From JAOTVV01 sp039591075 (GTDB lineage Bacteria > Gemmatimonadota > Gemmatimonadetes > Gemmatimonadales > GWC2-71-9), in assembly GCA_039591075.1 (NCBI GenBank), contig JBDHEI010000002.1:1-64000 (forward strand): a stretch of DNA of 64,000 bases. The letters are read 5' to 3'. The translations under genes were made by a program, and so were the position numbers. Position 1 is the first letter of the stretch, and each line of letters begins with the position of its first letter. Below, piece by piece: positions 9,024 to 17,800 of this stretch. The notes beneath the pieces are model-generated. The model did no database searches, was not told where the DNA came from, and saw nothing but the letters and a program-made list of their open reading frames with translations.

Positions 9024-10472
9024 TCACCACCTCGAAATGATGACCTTCTTGTCGGTATAGAACTCGACGGCGTCCGATCCGTGGGCCTTGAGATCACCGA
9101 AGAACGAGCCCTTGGTGCCACCGAACGGGAAAAAGGCCATGGGCGCAGCCACACCGATGTTGACGCCGATCATGCTCACCCCGACCCGATAGCGGAAATC
9201 CCGAGCCGCCTTGCCGCTGGTGGTGAAGATGGACGTCGCGTTCGCGAAGCTCGAGCGATGAATCCGGTCGAGTGCATCATCCAGCGTCTCGGCGTGCGTG
9301 ACGGATGCCACCGGCCCGAAAATCTCCTCCGTCCCGATCGTCATATCCGGCTCGACTCCGTCGAACACGGTGGGTCCCACAAACTGTCCCTTGGGATACC
9401 GCGCGACCTTTGCCGCTCTCCCGTCCAGCAGGAGCCCCGCACCCTCGGTCGCTCCTGTCTCGATGAACGTCAGCACCTTCTCCTTCGCTCGCGCGGATAC
9501 CAGGGGACCCACGTCCACACCGTCATCGAGGCCGTAGCCAAGCCTGAGACTCTTCGCCGATGCCAAGAGCCGGTCCCGGAACGGCTCGTACGCCTCCGCC
9601 GTCGCCACCACCACGCTCCCGGCAAGGCAGCGCTGGCCCGTGCACCCGAAGAGCGACTCGGTGATGTTGTCGGTGGCCTGGTCCAGGTTGGCGTCGGGCA
9701 TCACGATGATATGGTTCTTCGCACCGCCGAGGGCTTGCACGCGCTTGCCATGCTTGGAGGCTTCCTGGTACACGTATTTGGCCACCGGCGAGGATCCCAC
9801 GAACGAGACACCCGCAATGGCGGGATGCGCGAGCAACGCGTTGACCGCCTCCTTGCCGCCGTGGACCAGGTTCAAGACCCCCGGAGGAAGTCCCGCCTCG
9901 TGCGCCAACTCCACAATACGGGTGGGCGAGAGCGGTACTTGTTCGCTCGGTTTCAGGATGAACGTGTTGCCCGTGGCGATGGCGTATGGCCAGAACCACA
10001 ACGGCACCATCGCCGGAAAATTGAACGGCGTGATGCCTGCAAACACGCCCACCGGTTGACGGACGTACTCGCAGTCGATCCCCGCCGCCACGTCTTCAAG
10101 GGTCTTGCCCATCATCAGCGTGGGGATACCACAGGCGTGTTCGATATTCTCGATCCCGCGCCGGACCGAGCCACGCGACTCGTGCAGGGTCTTGCCGTTT
10201 TCCTTGGTGACCGTCGCGGCCAGGTCGTCGAAGTGGTCCTCCATCAACGCCTTGAGCCTGAAGAGCACACGAGCGCGAACGACTGGAGGAACCTCTCGCC
10301 AGGTGCGAAACGCGTGCTGCGCGGCGGCTACCGCCTGATGCACATCCTCCGCAGCGGAGAGCGGCACACTGCCAAGGCGCTCGGCCGTCGCCGGGTTCGT
10401 GACCTCCTGGAACTCGGTGGCGGATGATTCCACCCACTCGCCGCCAATGCAATTCCGCAGCGCATCTGCCAT
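9024..10472 (-). CDS. mmsA: CoA-acylating (methyl)malonate-semialdehyde dehydrogenase
   Basis: NAD- and CoA-dependent aldehyde dehydrogenase of the MmsA/IolA family. It would convert malonate semialdehyde (from uracil) to acetyl-CoA and methylmalonate semialdehyde (from thymine) to propionyl-CoA, finishing the pathway encoded downstream. Family features in the 482 residues are ITPFNFPAMVPLWFWPYA, the NAD-site segment FVGSSPVAKYVY, and the catalytic Cys in GCTGQRCLAGS. The usual general-base Glu loop of aldehyde dehydrogenases is replaced by ALGGAKNH, as is normal for MMSDH. It is the first gene of the minus-strand operon, with a promoter-like sequence and a palindrome 25-80 bases upstream. 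Confidence 0.93.
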   Translation of the reverse strand: MADALRNCIGGEWVESSATEFQEVTNPATAERLGSVPLSAAEDVHQAVAAAQHAFRTWREVPPVVRARVLFRLKALMEDHFDDLAATVTKENGKTLHESRGSVRRGIENIEHACGIPTLMMGKTLEDVAAGIDCEYVRQPVGVFAGITPFNFPAMVPLWFWPYAIATGNTFILKPSEQVPLSPTRIVELAHEAGLPPGVLNLVHGGKEAVNALLAHPAIAGVSFVGSSPVAKYVYQEASKHGKRVQALGGAKNHIIVMPDANLDQATDNITESLFGCTGQRCLAGSVVVATAEAYEPFRDRLLASAKSLRLGYGLDDGVDVGPLVSARAKEKVLTFIETGATEGAGLLLDGRAAKVARYPKGQFVGPTVFDGVEPDMTIGTEEIFGPVASVTHAETLDDALDRIHRSSFANATSIFTTSGKAARDFRYRVGVSMIGVNIGVAAPMAFFPFGGTKGSFFGDLKAHGSDAVEFYTDKKVIISRW

Positions 10473-10498
10473 GGCACGCCATCCGGGAGAAGAGAACA

Positions 10499-10516
10499 GC
10501 CGGCCGACCGGCCGGC
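10499..10516. promoter_or_regulatory. perfect palindrome at the head of the pyrimidine operon (candidate operator)
   Basis: GCCGGCCG-AC-CGGCCGGC is a perfect 8+2+8 inverted repeat between the candidate -10 box and the mmsA start codon. Its position over the expected transcription start is where a repressor would bind. It could also fold as a 5' mRNA hairpin. No regulator gene is next to the operon. Confidence 0.45.
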
Positions 10517-10523
10517 ATGGGCT

Positions 10524-10551
10524 AACCTACGAACTGGCTTGGGCTTGTCAA
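10524..10551 (-). promoter_or_regulatory. candidate sigma-70-type promoter of the pyrimidine operon
   Basis: On the minus strand, a perfect TTGACA (10551-10546) is followed after 16 bases by TAGGTT (10529-10524) as the -10 box. Transcription would start around 10517, at the edge of the palindrome, about 45 bases before the mmsA start. It is the best -35 match noticed in the window. Confidence 0.5.
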
Positions 10552-10689
10552 CGCCGCACTGATCACGTCACTGGATGCAACCGGTCCAGCACTTCGCCAC
10601 GGCACGCCGCGCAGGACGGAATGCGCTCGCCGGCAAGAGAACCGCCTAGGCGCTCGGATCGGCAACCGTTACCTTCTCCAACGAGGCCC

Positions 10690-10772
10690 GCGGCCGTGGC
10701 GGAACTGGCAGACGCGCCAGCCTTAGGAGCTGGTGGGGTTTCCCCGTGTGGGTTCGAGTCCCTCCGGCCGCA
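10690..10772 (+). tRNA. tRNA-Leu (anticodon TAG)
   Basis: An 83-base class II tRNA. The 7-bp acceptor stem GCGGCCG (10690-10696) pairs with CGGCCGC (10765-10771), with A as discriminator at 10772. The anticodon arm is CCAGC, loop CTTAGGA, GCTGG, which places TAG at 10724-10726. A long variable arm with a GGGG/CCCC stem marks it as Leu rather than a short-arm tRNA. The T loop TTCGAGT is normal; the T stem has one U-U mismatch. CCA is not encoded. It stands alone in the gap between mmsA and the lipoprotein gene, a stretch that otherwise holds only the operon promoter region. Confidence 0.95.
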
Positions 10773-10848
10773 TGCACGAATCTCGCGACGATGTGCACCC
10801 TCGCGCCTCGTGAAGGGTCGGGTCCGGTCGGAGGCCCGCCGGGCAGGG

Positions 10849-11427
10849 CTACTCGGGCGCGACCCTCCTCCAGATGCCGGTTTCGCCCAGCACGTCCGGG
10901 TGGTCGAGGACTTGTCGCAACCATATCCTGAGCTCGGCGCTCGTCCCCGTGAGGATCACCTGCTCACGGCCCTCGATGGAGTTTTCCGAATACGAGAGAT
11001 GGGGCGTCCGCAGCTCGTCGCGACTGAGCGCCTCGCGAACGGCGTCGATATCGAGCGGCGCCAGGTGCATCTCAGGGTCCGCGAGTGTTACGACAAAGAG
11101 CAGGTGGCCCGGCAGCAGCAGGGCCTCGTACGCGTCGCTCGCGCCCGTCTCGGCCAACACCGGACGCACCTCCAAGAGCAGGTGGTCGCTCAAGCGGCCC
11201 AACCGTCCCGTGAACCGTCCCGTCCCGTCCTGATCGGTGTAGTCGATCAGATATCCGCCCTCACCGTCGCGTGTCACGACCGCCGTATCCTTCTGACCGG
11301 CTTCCACCCACGTTCCCAGAAGCCCGGGCTCGAACACACTCTCCGACGGCGGGATAGTCGGCTCGATCGAAATAACACACGCCGTCAGCAATGCGCTCAC
11401 CAAAACGGCTGCCACGATCTTCAGCAT
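10849..11427 (-). CDS. putative lipoprotein of unknown function
   Basis: 192 residues with a clear lipoprotein signal: a short basic start (MLKI), a hydrophobic stretch and the lipobox LLTAC ending at residue 17. The mature part is predicted to be soluble and beta-rich, with repeated short Gly-flanked strands (GLLGTWVEAG, GEGGYLIDYTD), rather like small lipocalin-type or copper-resistance-like domains. No family was recognised. A strong ribosome site (AAGGAG, 6 bases before the ATG) supports the start. It follows the CDP-alcohol transferase gene by 39 bases on the same strand and may be co-transcribed with it. Location would be the periplasmic face of the inner or outer membrane. Confidence 0.75.
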   Translation of the reverse strand: MLKIVAAVLVSALLTACVISIEPTIPPSESVFEPGLLGTWVEAGQKDTAVVTRDGEGGYLIDYTDQDGTGRFTGRLGRLSDHLLLEVRPVLAETGASDAYEALLLPGHLLFVVTLADPEMHLAPLDIDAVREALSRDELRTPHLSYSENSIEGREQVILTGTSAELRIWLRQVLDHPDVLGETGIWRRVAPE

Positions 11428-11466
11428 GTCAATCTCCTTGAAAAACCATTCCCTTTTCCCTCTTGG

Positions 11467-12132
11467 TTACGCCTTCTTTGGCTCGAGCTTGGCAAGTTGC
11501 CTCAGGTTCTTTCCGAACCGGATCAGGAGCACTGTGAACATCCCCAGACTCAGGAAGACGACGACCGCGTTCGCCGTGACCTGTACCCAGGACTCCAACC
11601 ATCCCAGGTGGCCCGTCGCGAAGAACAGCAGGGTATTGCCCAAGATCAGGATGATCCTTCCCTCCGTGGGACCGAGACCTGCGTAGGAAATCCGGAACTT
11701 CCCGAACACGGCCGTCTCCAGATACACGTTGATCGCGAGCGTGAGAAACGCGATGACCAAGATCAACGCGAACTCGAGCCGGACGTAGGGGGAAAAACCG
11801 AGCCCCAGCCCGACCATGGTGGTGTTGACCGCATCCACCACGTGATCGAGGTAATACCCGTAACGGGGACGTTCCGCTTTCCGCACCCTGGCTAGCGTTC
11901 CGTCCAGGCTGTCACCGAACCAGTTGACCGCCAGCATCGCACTGGCAAGCCACAGCCAGGCCACCGAGGCCGACGAGAGCGCGTAACCCACCCCGGCGCC
12001 CACGGCACCCACGACGCCGAGGGCGGTCAAGTGATTGGGGCCCACCGCGCGTGGCAGCTTGGCGGCAATGGCCCGGAGCACGCGACGCTCGGGCTCGGCC
12101 AGGAGGAAGGTCATTTCTCGTGCTCCGGTCAT
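11467..12132 (-). CDS. CDP-alcohol phosphatidyltransferase family membrane protein
   Basis: Integral membrane enzyme that transfers a phosphatidyl or phospho-alcohol group from a CDP-activated donor to an alcohol. The hallmark DG-x2-AR-x8-G-x3-D-x3-D is fully present, running from DGTLAR through YGYYLDHVVD at about residues 73-95. Around it are about six hydrophobic segments. The ATG at 12132 is favoured by AGAGGAG 7 bases upstream; an upstream ATG gives an 11-residue extension. The acceptor (glycerol phosphate, inositol phosphate, serine or other) cannot be told from the motif. No other phospholipid genes are adjacent, only the lipoprotein gene downstream. Confidence 0.88.
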   Translation of the reverse strand: MTGAREMTFLLAEPERRVLRAIAAKLPRAVGPNHLTALGVVGAVGAGVGYALSSASVAWLWLASAMLAVNWFGDSLDGTLARVRKAERPRYGYYLDHVVDAVNTTMVGLGLGFSPYVRLEFALILVIAFLTLAINVYLETAVFGKFRISYAGLGPTEGRIILILGNTLLFFATGHLGWLESWVQVTANAVVVFLSLGMFTVLLIRFGKNLRQLAKLEPKKA

Positions 12133-12423
12133 GGCGTTCTCCTCTGATGACCCCGGTTTGCCCATCCTCGTCGCCCCCGCACCGTTCCCTGAGGTTCAGG
12201 GTAGCGCGCGGCCGTCCTCGGATCGTGCCTTCCCCGTGACCCGGGCGACCCCGCCACATCACCACCTCTCCTCCTTGGGACCGCAACCCGCTAACTTTCG
12301 GTGGAATAGACACATACGGGTATCCGTCCCGATGATCGGCGCGCCGGGTGCGTGGGGTGGGGCGGCCCGGGGTTACATTTCGGCGCTTCGGCCGGAATTC
12401 GGGGCAGGGACACATTCGACGTG

Positions 12424-13683
12424 ATGACAGTGGACACCAGCGACATCCAGATCACGACCGTCAAGGACGAGCCTGGGGCCAAGAACCTCAAGGTCGAGAT
12501 CCCGGTCGACCGGGTCCAGGCAGCCGAGCGGGCGGCGGCGGCGTTCTACGCCAAGCGCGCGCGCCTGCCCGGGTTTCGAAAGGGCAAGGCTCCCCTGGGG
12601 GTCGTCCGCAAGCAATACCGCGGGGAGATCCGCGAGCGGATGCTCCAGAACCTCATTGGTGAGGGCTGGAAGTTGGCCGTCGAGCAGGAGAAGCTGAAGC
12701 CGATCGCCGATCCGGCGGTTCGGGATCTCCAGTTCGATGACAGCGGCCCCCTGACGTTCGAGTTCCGAGTGGAGGTCAAGCCGGAGATCACGCTCCAGCG
12801 GCTCGGCGGCTTCACGTTGAAGCGCACCGTGGTGGCCGTCACCGACGATGCGGTCAGCGATCAGCTCGAGGAGCTACGGGGTCAAAAGGCCACCTGGGTG
12901 CCCGTGGAAGGTGCCAGACCCATTGACGGTGACCTTGCGGCGGTCAGCATTGCGACACACGAGGAGGGGAAGGCAGGCGAGCCGCGGCAGTATCAGGTCG
13001 TGCTCGGCGAGGGACAGGCCATCCCCGATCTCGAGGAGCAGATCGCGCGCCTGCTGCCCGACGAGACCACGCAGGCGACCGTGCGCTACCCGGACGACTT
13101 CGGGGACCAGCCGAAGCGCGGGCAATCGCGCACCGTGACGATCACCCTCCACGGGGTGAAACGCCGGCAGCTTCCGGACGTCGACGACGCCTTCGCACGC
13201 GAGACCGGCGACTTCGAATCGGTTGCGGCACTGCGAGCGGCGATCCACGAGGATCTCGAGGCGCATGCGGAGCGGGAGGCCGATGCCGAGGTACGGCGCC
13301 AGTTGATGGACGAACTCATCGGGGCCAACGGGCTCGAGCCGCCGGCGGCACTCGTGCAACGGGTCCTCAGCGCGTACGCGCAGAGCTACGGCGTGCCCGA
13401 CGATCAGTTGGAACGGTTCACGGCGGAATTTCGTCCCCTGGCCGAGCGGCAGGTACTTCGGGATCTCATCATCGACGCCGTGGCCGAACGCGAGACGCTG
13501 CAGGCGACCGAAGAGGACTTGGACCGTCGGATCGAGGAACTGGCCCGTCGTCAGTCCACGGAACCGGCGAAGCTGTATGCCTCACTTCAGAAGGCCAAAC
13601 AACTTCGCGAAGTCGAGCGGAGTATCACCGAGGAGAAGGTTTTCGCGTACCTGCTCGACTTGAGCACGGTTGCCAACGCCTAA
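12424..13683 (+). CDS. tig: trigger factor (ribosome-associated chaperone, peptidyl-prolyl isomerase)
   Basis: First chaperone met by nascent chains at the ribosome exit. The N-terminal ribosome-binding domain has the signature GFRKGKAP at about residues 52-59 (canonical GFRxGKxP). A PPIase (FKBP-like) domain follows at about 150-240, with QYQVVLGEGQAIPDLEEQI, and then the long helical C-terminal arms. The length of 419 residues is normal. The start is the ATG at 12424; the GTG just before it is also possible, and the longer open frame upstream reads as non-coding. It heads the tig-clpP-clpX cluster, a conserved bacterial order. Confidence 0.95.
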   Translation: MTVDTSDIQITTVKDEPGAKNLKVEIPVDRVQAAERAAAAFYAKRARLPGFRKGKAPLGVVRKQYRGEIRERMLQNLIGEGWKLAVEQEKLKPIADPAVRDLQFDDSGPLTFEFRVEVKPEITLQRLGGFTLKRTVVAVTDDAVSDQLEELRGQKATWVPVEGARPIDGDLAAVSIATHEEGKAGEPRQYQVVLGEGQAIPDLEEQIARLLPDETTQATVRYPDDFGDQPKRGQSRTVTITLHGVKRRQLPDVDDAFARETGDFESVAALRAAIHEDLEAHAEREADAEVRRQLMDELIGANGLEPPAALVQRVLSAYAQSYGVPDDQLERFTAEFRPLAERQVLRDLIIDAVAERETLQATEEDLDRRIEELARRQSTEPAKLYASLQKAKQLREVERSITEEKVFAYLLDLSTVANA

Positions 13684-13702
13684 CGGAATTCGGACGAGAA
13701 CG

Positions 13703-14317
13703 ATGCCAACGATCTTTCCGCCGTACGTGATCGAACGCTCCAGCCGGGGCGAGCGGACCTACGACATATTCTCGCGGCTCTTGATGGACCGAATCGTGTT
13801 TCTCGGGGCGCCCATCAACGACGACGTCGCGAACGTCATCATTGCCCAGCTCTTGTTTCTGGAAGCGGACAACCCCGAGCGGGACATCTACCTCTATATC
13901 AACTCGCCAGGCGGGATCATCTCCTCGGCGTTCGCCATTTACGACACGGTGCAGCACATCCAGGCGCCCGTGAACACGATCTGCATGGGGATGGCCGCAT
14001 CGGCCGGATCGTTCCTGCTTGCGTCTGGCGCGGCCGGCAAGCGGGCGGCGTTGCCGCACGCTCGCATCATGATGCACCAACCGTCGGGCGGGTACCAGGG
14101 CACCGCAGCCGACATCGAGATCCAGGCGAAGGAGATCCTGTACCTACGGGACAAGCTCAACCAGCTCTACGCCCAGCACACGAACCGCTCGAAGGAGCAG
14201 ATCGAGCTGGACATCGACCGCGACCGGTTCATGTCGGCGGAGGAAGCTCGCGACTACGGCATCATCGACAAGGTGATCCAGCGTCGGGCCGAATTGGAGA
14301 GCGTCGTCTCGTCTTGA
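13703..14317 (+). CDS. clpP: ATP-dependent Clp protease proteolytic subunit ClpP
   Basis: Serine protease subunit that forms a double heptameric ring and degrades substrates unfolded by ClpX. The catalytic Ser is in ICMGMAASAGSFLL, the His in ARIMMHQPSGGYQG, and the Asp in the region near DIDRDRF. The ATG at 13703 gives 204 residues beginning MPTIFPPYVIERSS, the expected N-terminus including the axial loop; an earlier in-frame ATG at 13670 overlaps tig and is unlikely. It lies 19 bases after tig and 47 before clpX, which encodes its partner. Confidence 0.97.
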   Translation: MPTIFPPYVIERSSRGERTYDIFSRLLMDRIVFLGAPINDDVANVIIAQLLFLEADNPERDIYLYINSPGGIISSAFAIYDTVQHIQAPVNTICMGMAASAGSFLLASGAAGKRAALPHARIMMHQPSGGYQGTAADIEIQAKEILYLRDKLNQLYAQHTNRSKEQIELDIDRDRFMSAEEARDYGIIDKVIQRRAELESVVSS

Positions 14318-14364
14318 CGTTCGGACGGGGGAATCCCATACTAGCCGCAACGGCTCGGTGACAG

Positions 14365-15615
<1,251 letters not shown>

Positions 15616-16228
15616 TTCCCGTCAAGTTCGTCGGCAGCTATCCGACGGCCGATTTCCGTCTCGCTCCCGTCCGCCCGGAGATCTGCTTCCTGGGACGCTC
15701 GAACGTCGGGAAGTCTTCTCTGATCAACGCATTCGCCGGCCAAAAGGCACTGGCCAGGACGAGCCGCACGCCCGGCAAGACCCGAATGTGCAACGTGTTC
15801 GACGTCGACGGCAGCTTCTATCTGGTCGACCTGCCCGGCTACGGATACTCGCGCGTAGGGAAGGCAGAGCGACGGGGGCTACAGGCGCTGGTGCAGCGAT
15901 ATCTTGCCGAGCGACGGACCTTGCGGGGAGCGGTGTGGCTGCTGGACGTGCGTCGTGATCCCTCGGCCCAAGATCACGCGGTGGGGGGATTGCTCACGGC
16001 TCGCGGCGTGCCCGTCCTGGTCGCCATCACGAAAGCGGACAAGCTCGCCCGGAGTCACCGCCAGGAGCGGCTCCGGACGATCCTGGGCGCCGTCGGGATG
16101 CCCGAGGACCAGTGTGTGCTCACGAGCGCGCGCACCCGGAGCGGTATCGACGACCTGCGCGATTCCGTCTTCGCGTTCGTCGGCCAGGGGGCGGCAGAGT
16201 CGCCCGAGCAGACGCCAGGAGAACAGCC

Positions 16229-16894
16229 ATGATCCCATGCCATCCGTTCCGCCGATCCGCTGTCGCCTTCCTGTCACGGGCCTCCGCCCTGGTCGTCCTC
16301 CTCGCCGTTGGCCCACTCGGCTGCGCCCAGGCCCAGGAGCGCCCACCGGTGACCCCGGACGAAGCGCTGGACCTCCCGCCGGCGGGCTTCGGGACCCTGC
16401 GCCAGGACGACGTCTCATTGCGGCTGCGCACGACCACGGTGCTGATTCAGGTGGTTCCCTTAGACGAGCGGGTGATCCGCTTGCTCTCCCCGGACACCTA
16501 CAGCTCGCTCCATCGGCTCGTCGAATCGAAAGCGGACGAATTGAACGAGGCCGCGAGCCGCCTCGGGATCAGCACCCCGAGCCTGTTCCTGGTCACCTTC
16601 TTCGGTCTCGAGCGAGAAGCTCGCTTCAATCCCGATGACCTCACGGTGACGAGTCAGAACCGGTTGTTCCGACCGGCCCAGACCTTCCCGCTCTCCCCCT
16701 TGTGGAGCGCGCAGCAGCTGGGCCAACGAGAGACCGCCACCGCCATCTACCTGTTCGAAGACGGGATCCGTACGCTCGACCCCTTCGCCATCGAATACGT
16801 CGGACGGCGGAACGACAACTGGGAGCAGGTTCTCCGCACCCTGGAGCGGGAACGCGCATCGGTGATCGCGCGCGCGGCCGCCGCCAGGCCATAG
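16229..16894 (+). CDS. secreted protein of unknown function
   Basis: The ATG at 16229 overlaps the engB stop as ATGA, so translation is likely coupled. The first 37 residues form a signal peptide (Arg pair, then ALVVLLAVGPLG and the AQAQE cleavage region), giving a 221-residue precursor for export. The mature part has a beta-rich section with LRTTTVLIQVVPLDERVIRL, a helical SYSSLHRLVESK-like segment, and VTFFGLEREARFNPDDLTV. A helix (NWEQVLRTLERERASV) closes the chain. No family was recognised. Co-location with engB seems incidental to ribosome assembly; it may serve the cell envelope. Confidence 0.75.
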   Translation: MIPCHPFRRSAVAFLSRASALVVLLAVGPLGCAQAQERPPVTPDEALDLPPAGFGTLRQDDVSLRLRTTTVLIQVVPLDERVIRLLSPDTYSSLHRLVESKADELNEAASRLGISTPSLFLVTFFGLEREARFNPDDLTVTSQNRLFRPAQTFPLSPLWSAQQLGQRETATAIYLFEDGIRTLDPFAIEYVGRRNDNWEQVLRTLERERASVIARAAAARP

Positions 16895-16966
16895 GACCCA
16901 CCGGGGCCGGGAACTCCCGAGCGCCGGCCGGCTGTTTGGCATAGACCACACCGCGCGAGACCACGC

Positions 16967-17785
16967 ATGGCCCACCATCCCCTCCGCAAAGTCGTTTTGC
17001 CGCACGACGGCGATCGAGTGTTCACACAGTGGATCGGCGAGTTGGACGAGCGACTCGCGGACCCCGGCTGTGATCGGTACCGGCTGTGCCGAGACGTGCT
17101 CTGCGAGCTGTTCTACCCGACACTCGGCACGTACGACGACCTGATCGCCGATCCCGACATCCCCACCGGCACCCGAGTTGCGTTGCTGTCGCTCGACCCG
17201 CACAACGTCACGCTCGAGCCCGAGTACTACGAAGAGACCGACGTAGAACGGTACGCTCGGGTCAAGCCGTTGCTCTGGCTCTGGCAGCGCTTCGACCGGT
17301 CCCTGATGGGAGGCGGCAACGTGGATGTCGCCGTGCGGTTGCGGCGCATGCTGGCGCGGCACGTCTTTCGACGGTGCGGCAAGAACTTCAAGTGCTTTCA
17401 GTTCGTGGAGTTCTCGTTCGGATACAACATGGAGGTCGGCGACGACGTGGTGGTCCACCGCCACGTGCTCCTGGACGACCGAGGCCGGATCGTCATCGGC
17501 AACAAGGTCTCGATCGCGGATTACGCAAACATCTACAGCCACACGCACAGCCTCGCCGATCAGGAGGATGTGACCAATGCCACGACGGTTCTCGGGGATG
17601 GGGTTCGCATCACATATCACGCCACGGTCCTGGCCGGGGTGCACGTGGGGGAACAGGCGATGGTGGGGGCGGGAGCCGTGCTCACGCGCGATGCCAAGCC
17701 GTGGCATCTCTATCTCGGTGTGCCGGCCAAACCCGTGCGGGTGAAGCCCAATGCGCCGCCCGGCGTCGGAGCGAAGGGAGACTGA
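16967..17785 (+). CDS. hexapeptide-repeat acyltransferase
   Basis: Left-handed beta-helix acyltransferase, 272 residues. Residues 1-140 are mostly helical and unlike standard domains. Residues about 150-250 show the repeat pattern VGDDVVVHRHVLLDDRGRI, IGNKVSIADYANIYSHTHSL, LGDGVRITYHATVLAGVHVG, EQAMVGAGAVLTRDAKPW. The C-terminal GVPAKPVRVKP resembles maltose, galactoside or NodL-type O-acetyltransferases, and the YSHTHS motif supplies the catalytic-type His. The donor is probably acetyl-CoA; the acceptor, perhaps a sugar of a surface polymer, is unknown. It is followed by a convergent gene 15 bases away. Confidence 0.85.
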   Translation: MAHHPLRKVVLPHDGDRVFTQWIGELDERLADPGCDRYRLCRDVLCELFYPTLGTYDDLIADPDIPTGTRVALLSLDPHNVTLEPEYYEETDVERYARVKPLLWLWQRFDRSLMGGGNVDVAVRLRRMLARHVFRRCGKNFKCFQFVEFSFGYNMEVGDDVVVHRHVLLDDRGRIVIGNKVSIADYANIYSHTHSLADQEDVTNATTVLGDGVRITYHATVLAGVHVGEQAMVGAGAVLTRDAKPWHLYLGVPAKPVRVKPNAPPGVGAKGD

Positions 17786-17800
17786 TCGGCTGAGCGGAGT

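Noticed and set aside
10773..10848. Second tRNA or CCA tail after tRNA-Leu
   Set aside because: No second cloverleaf fits and the bases after the discriminator read TGC, so CCA is not encoded.
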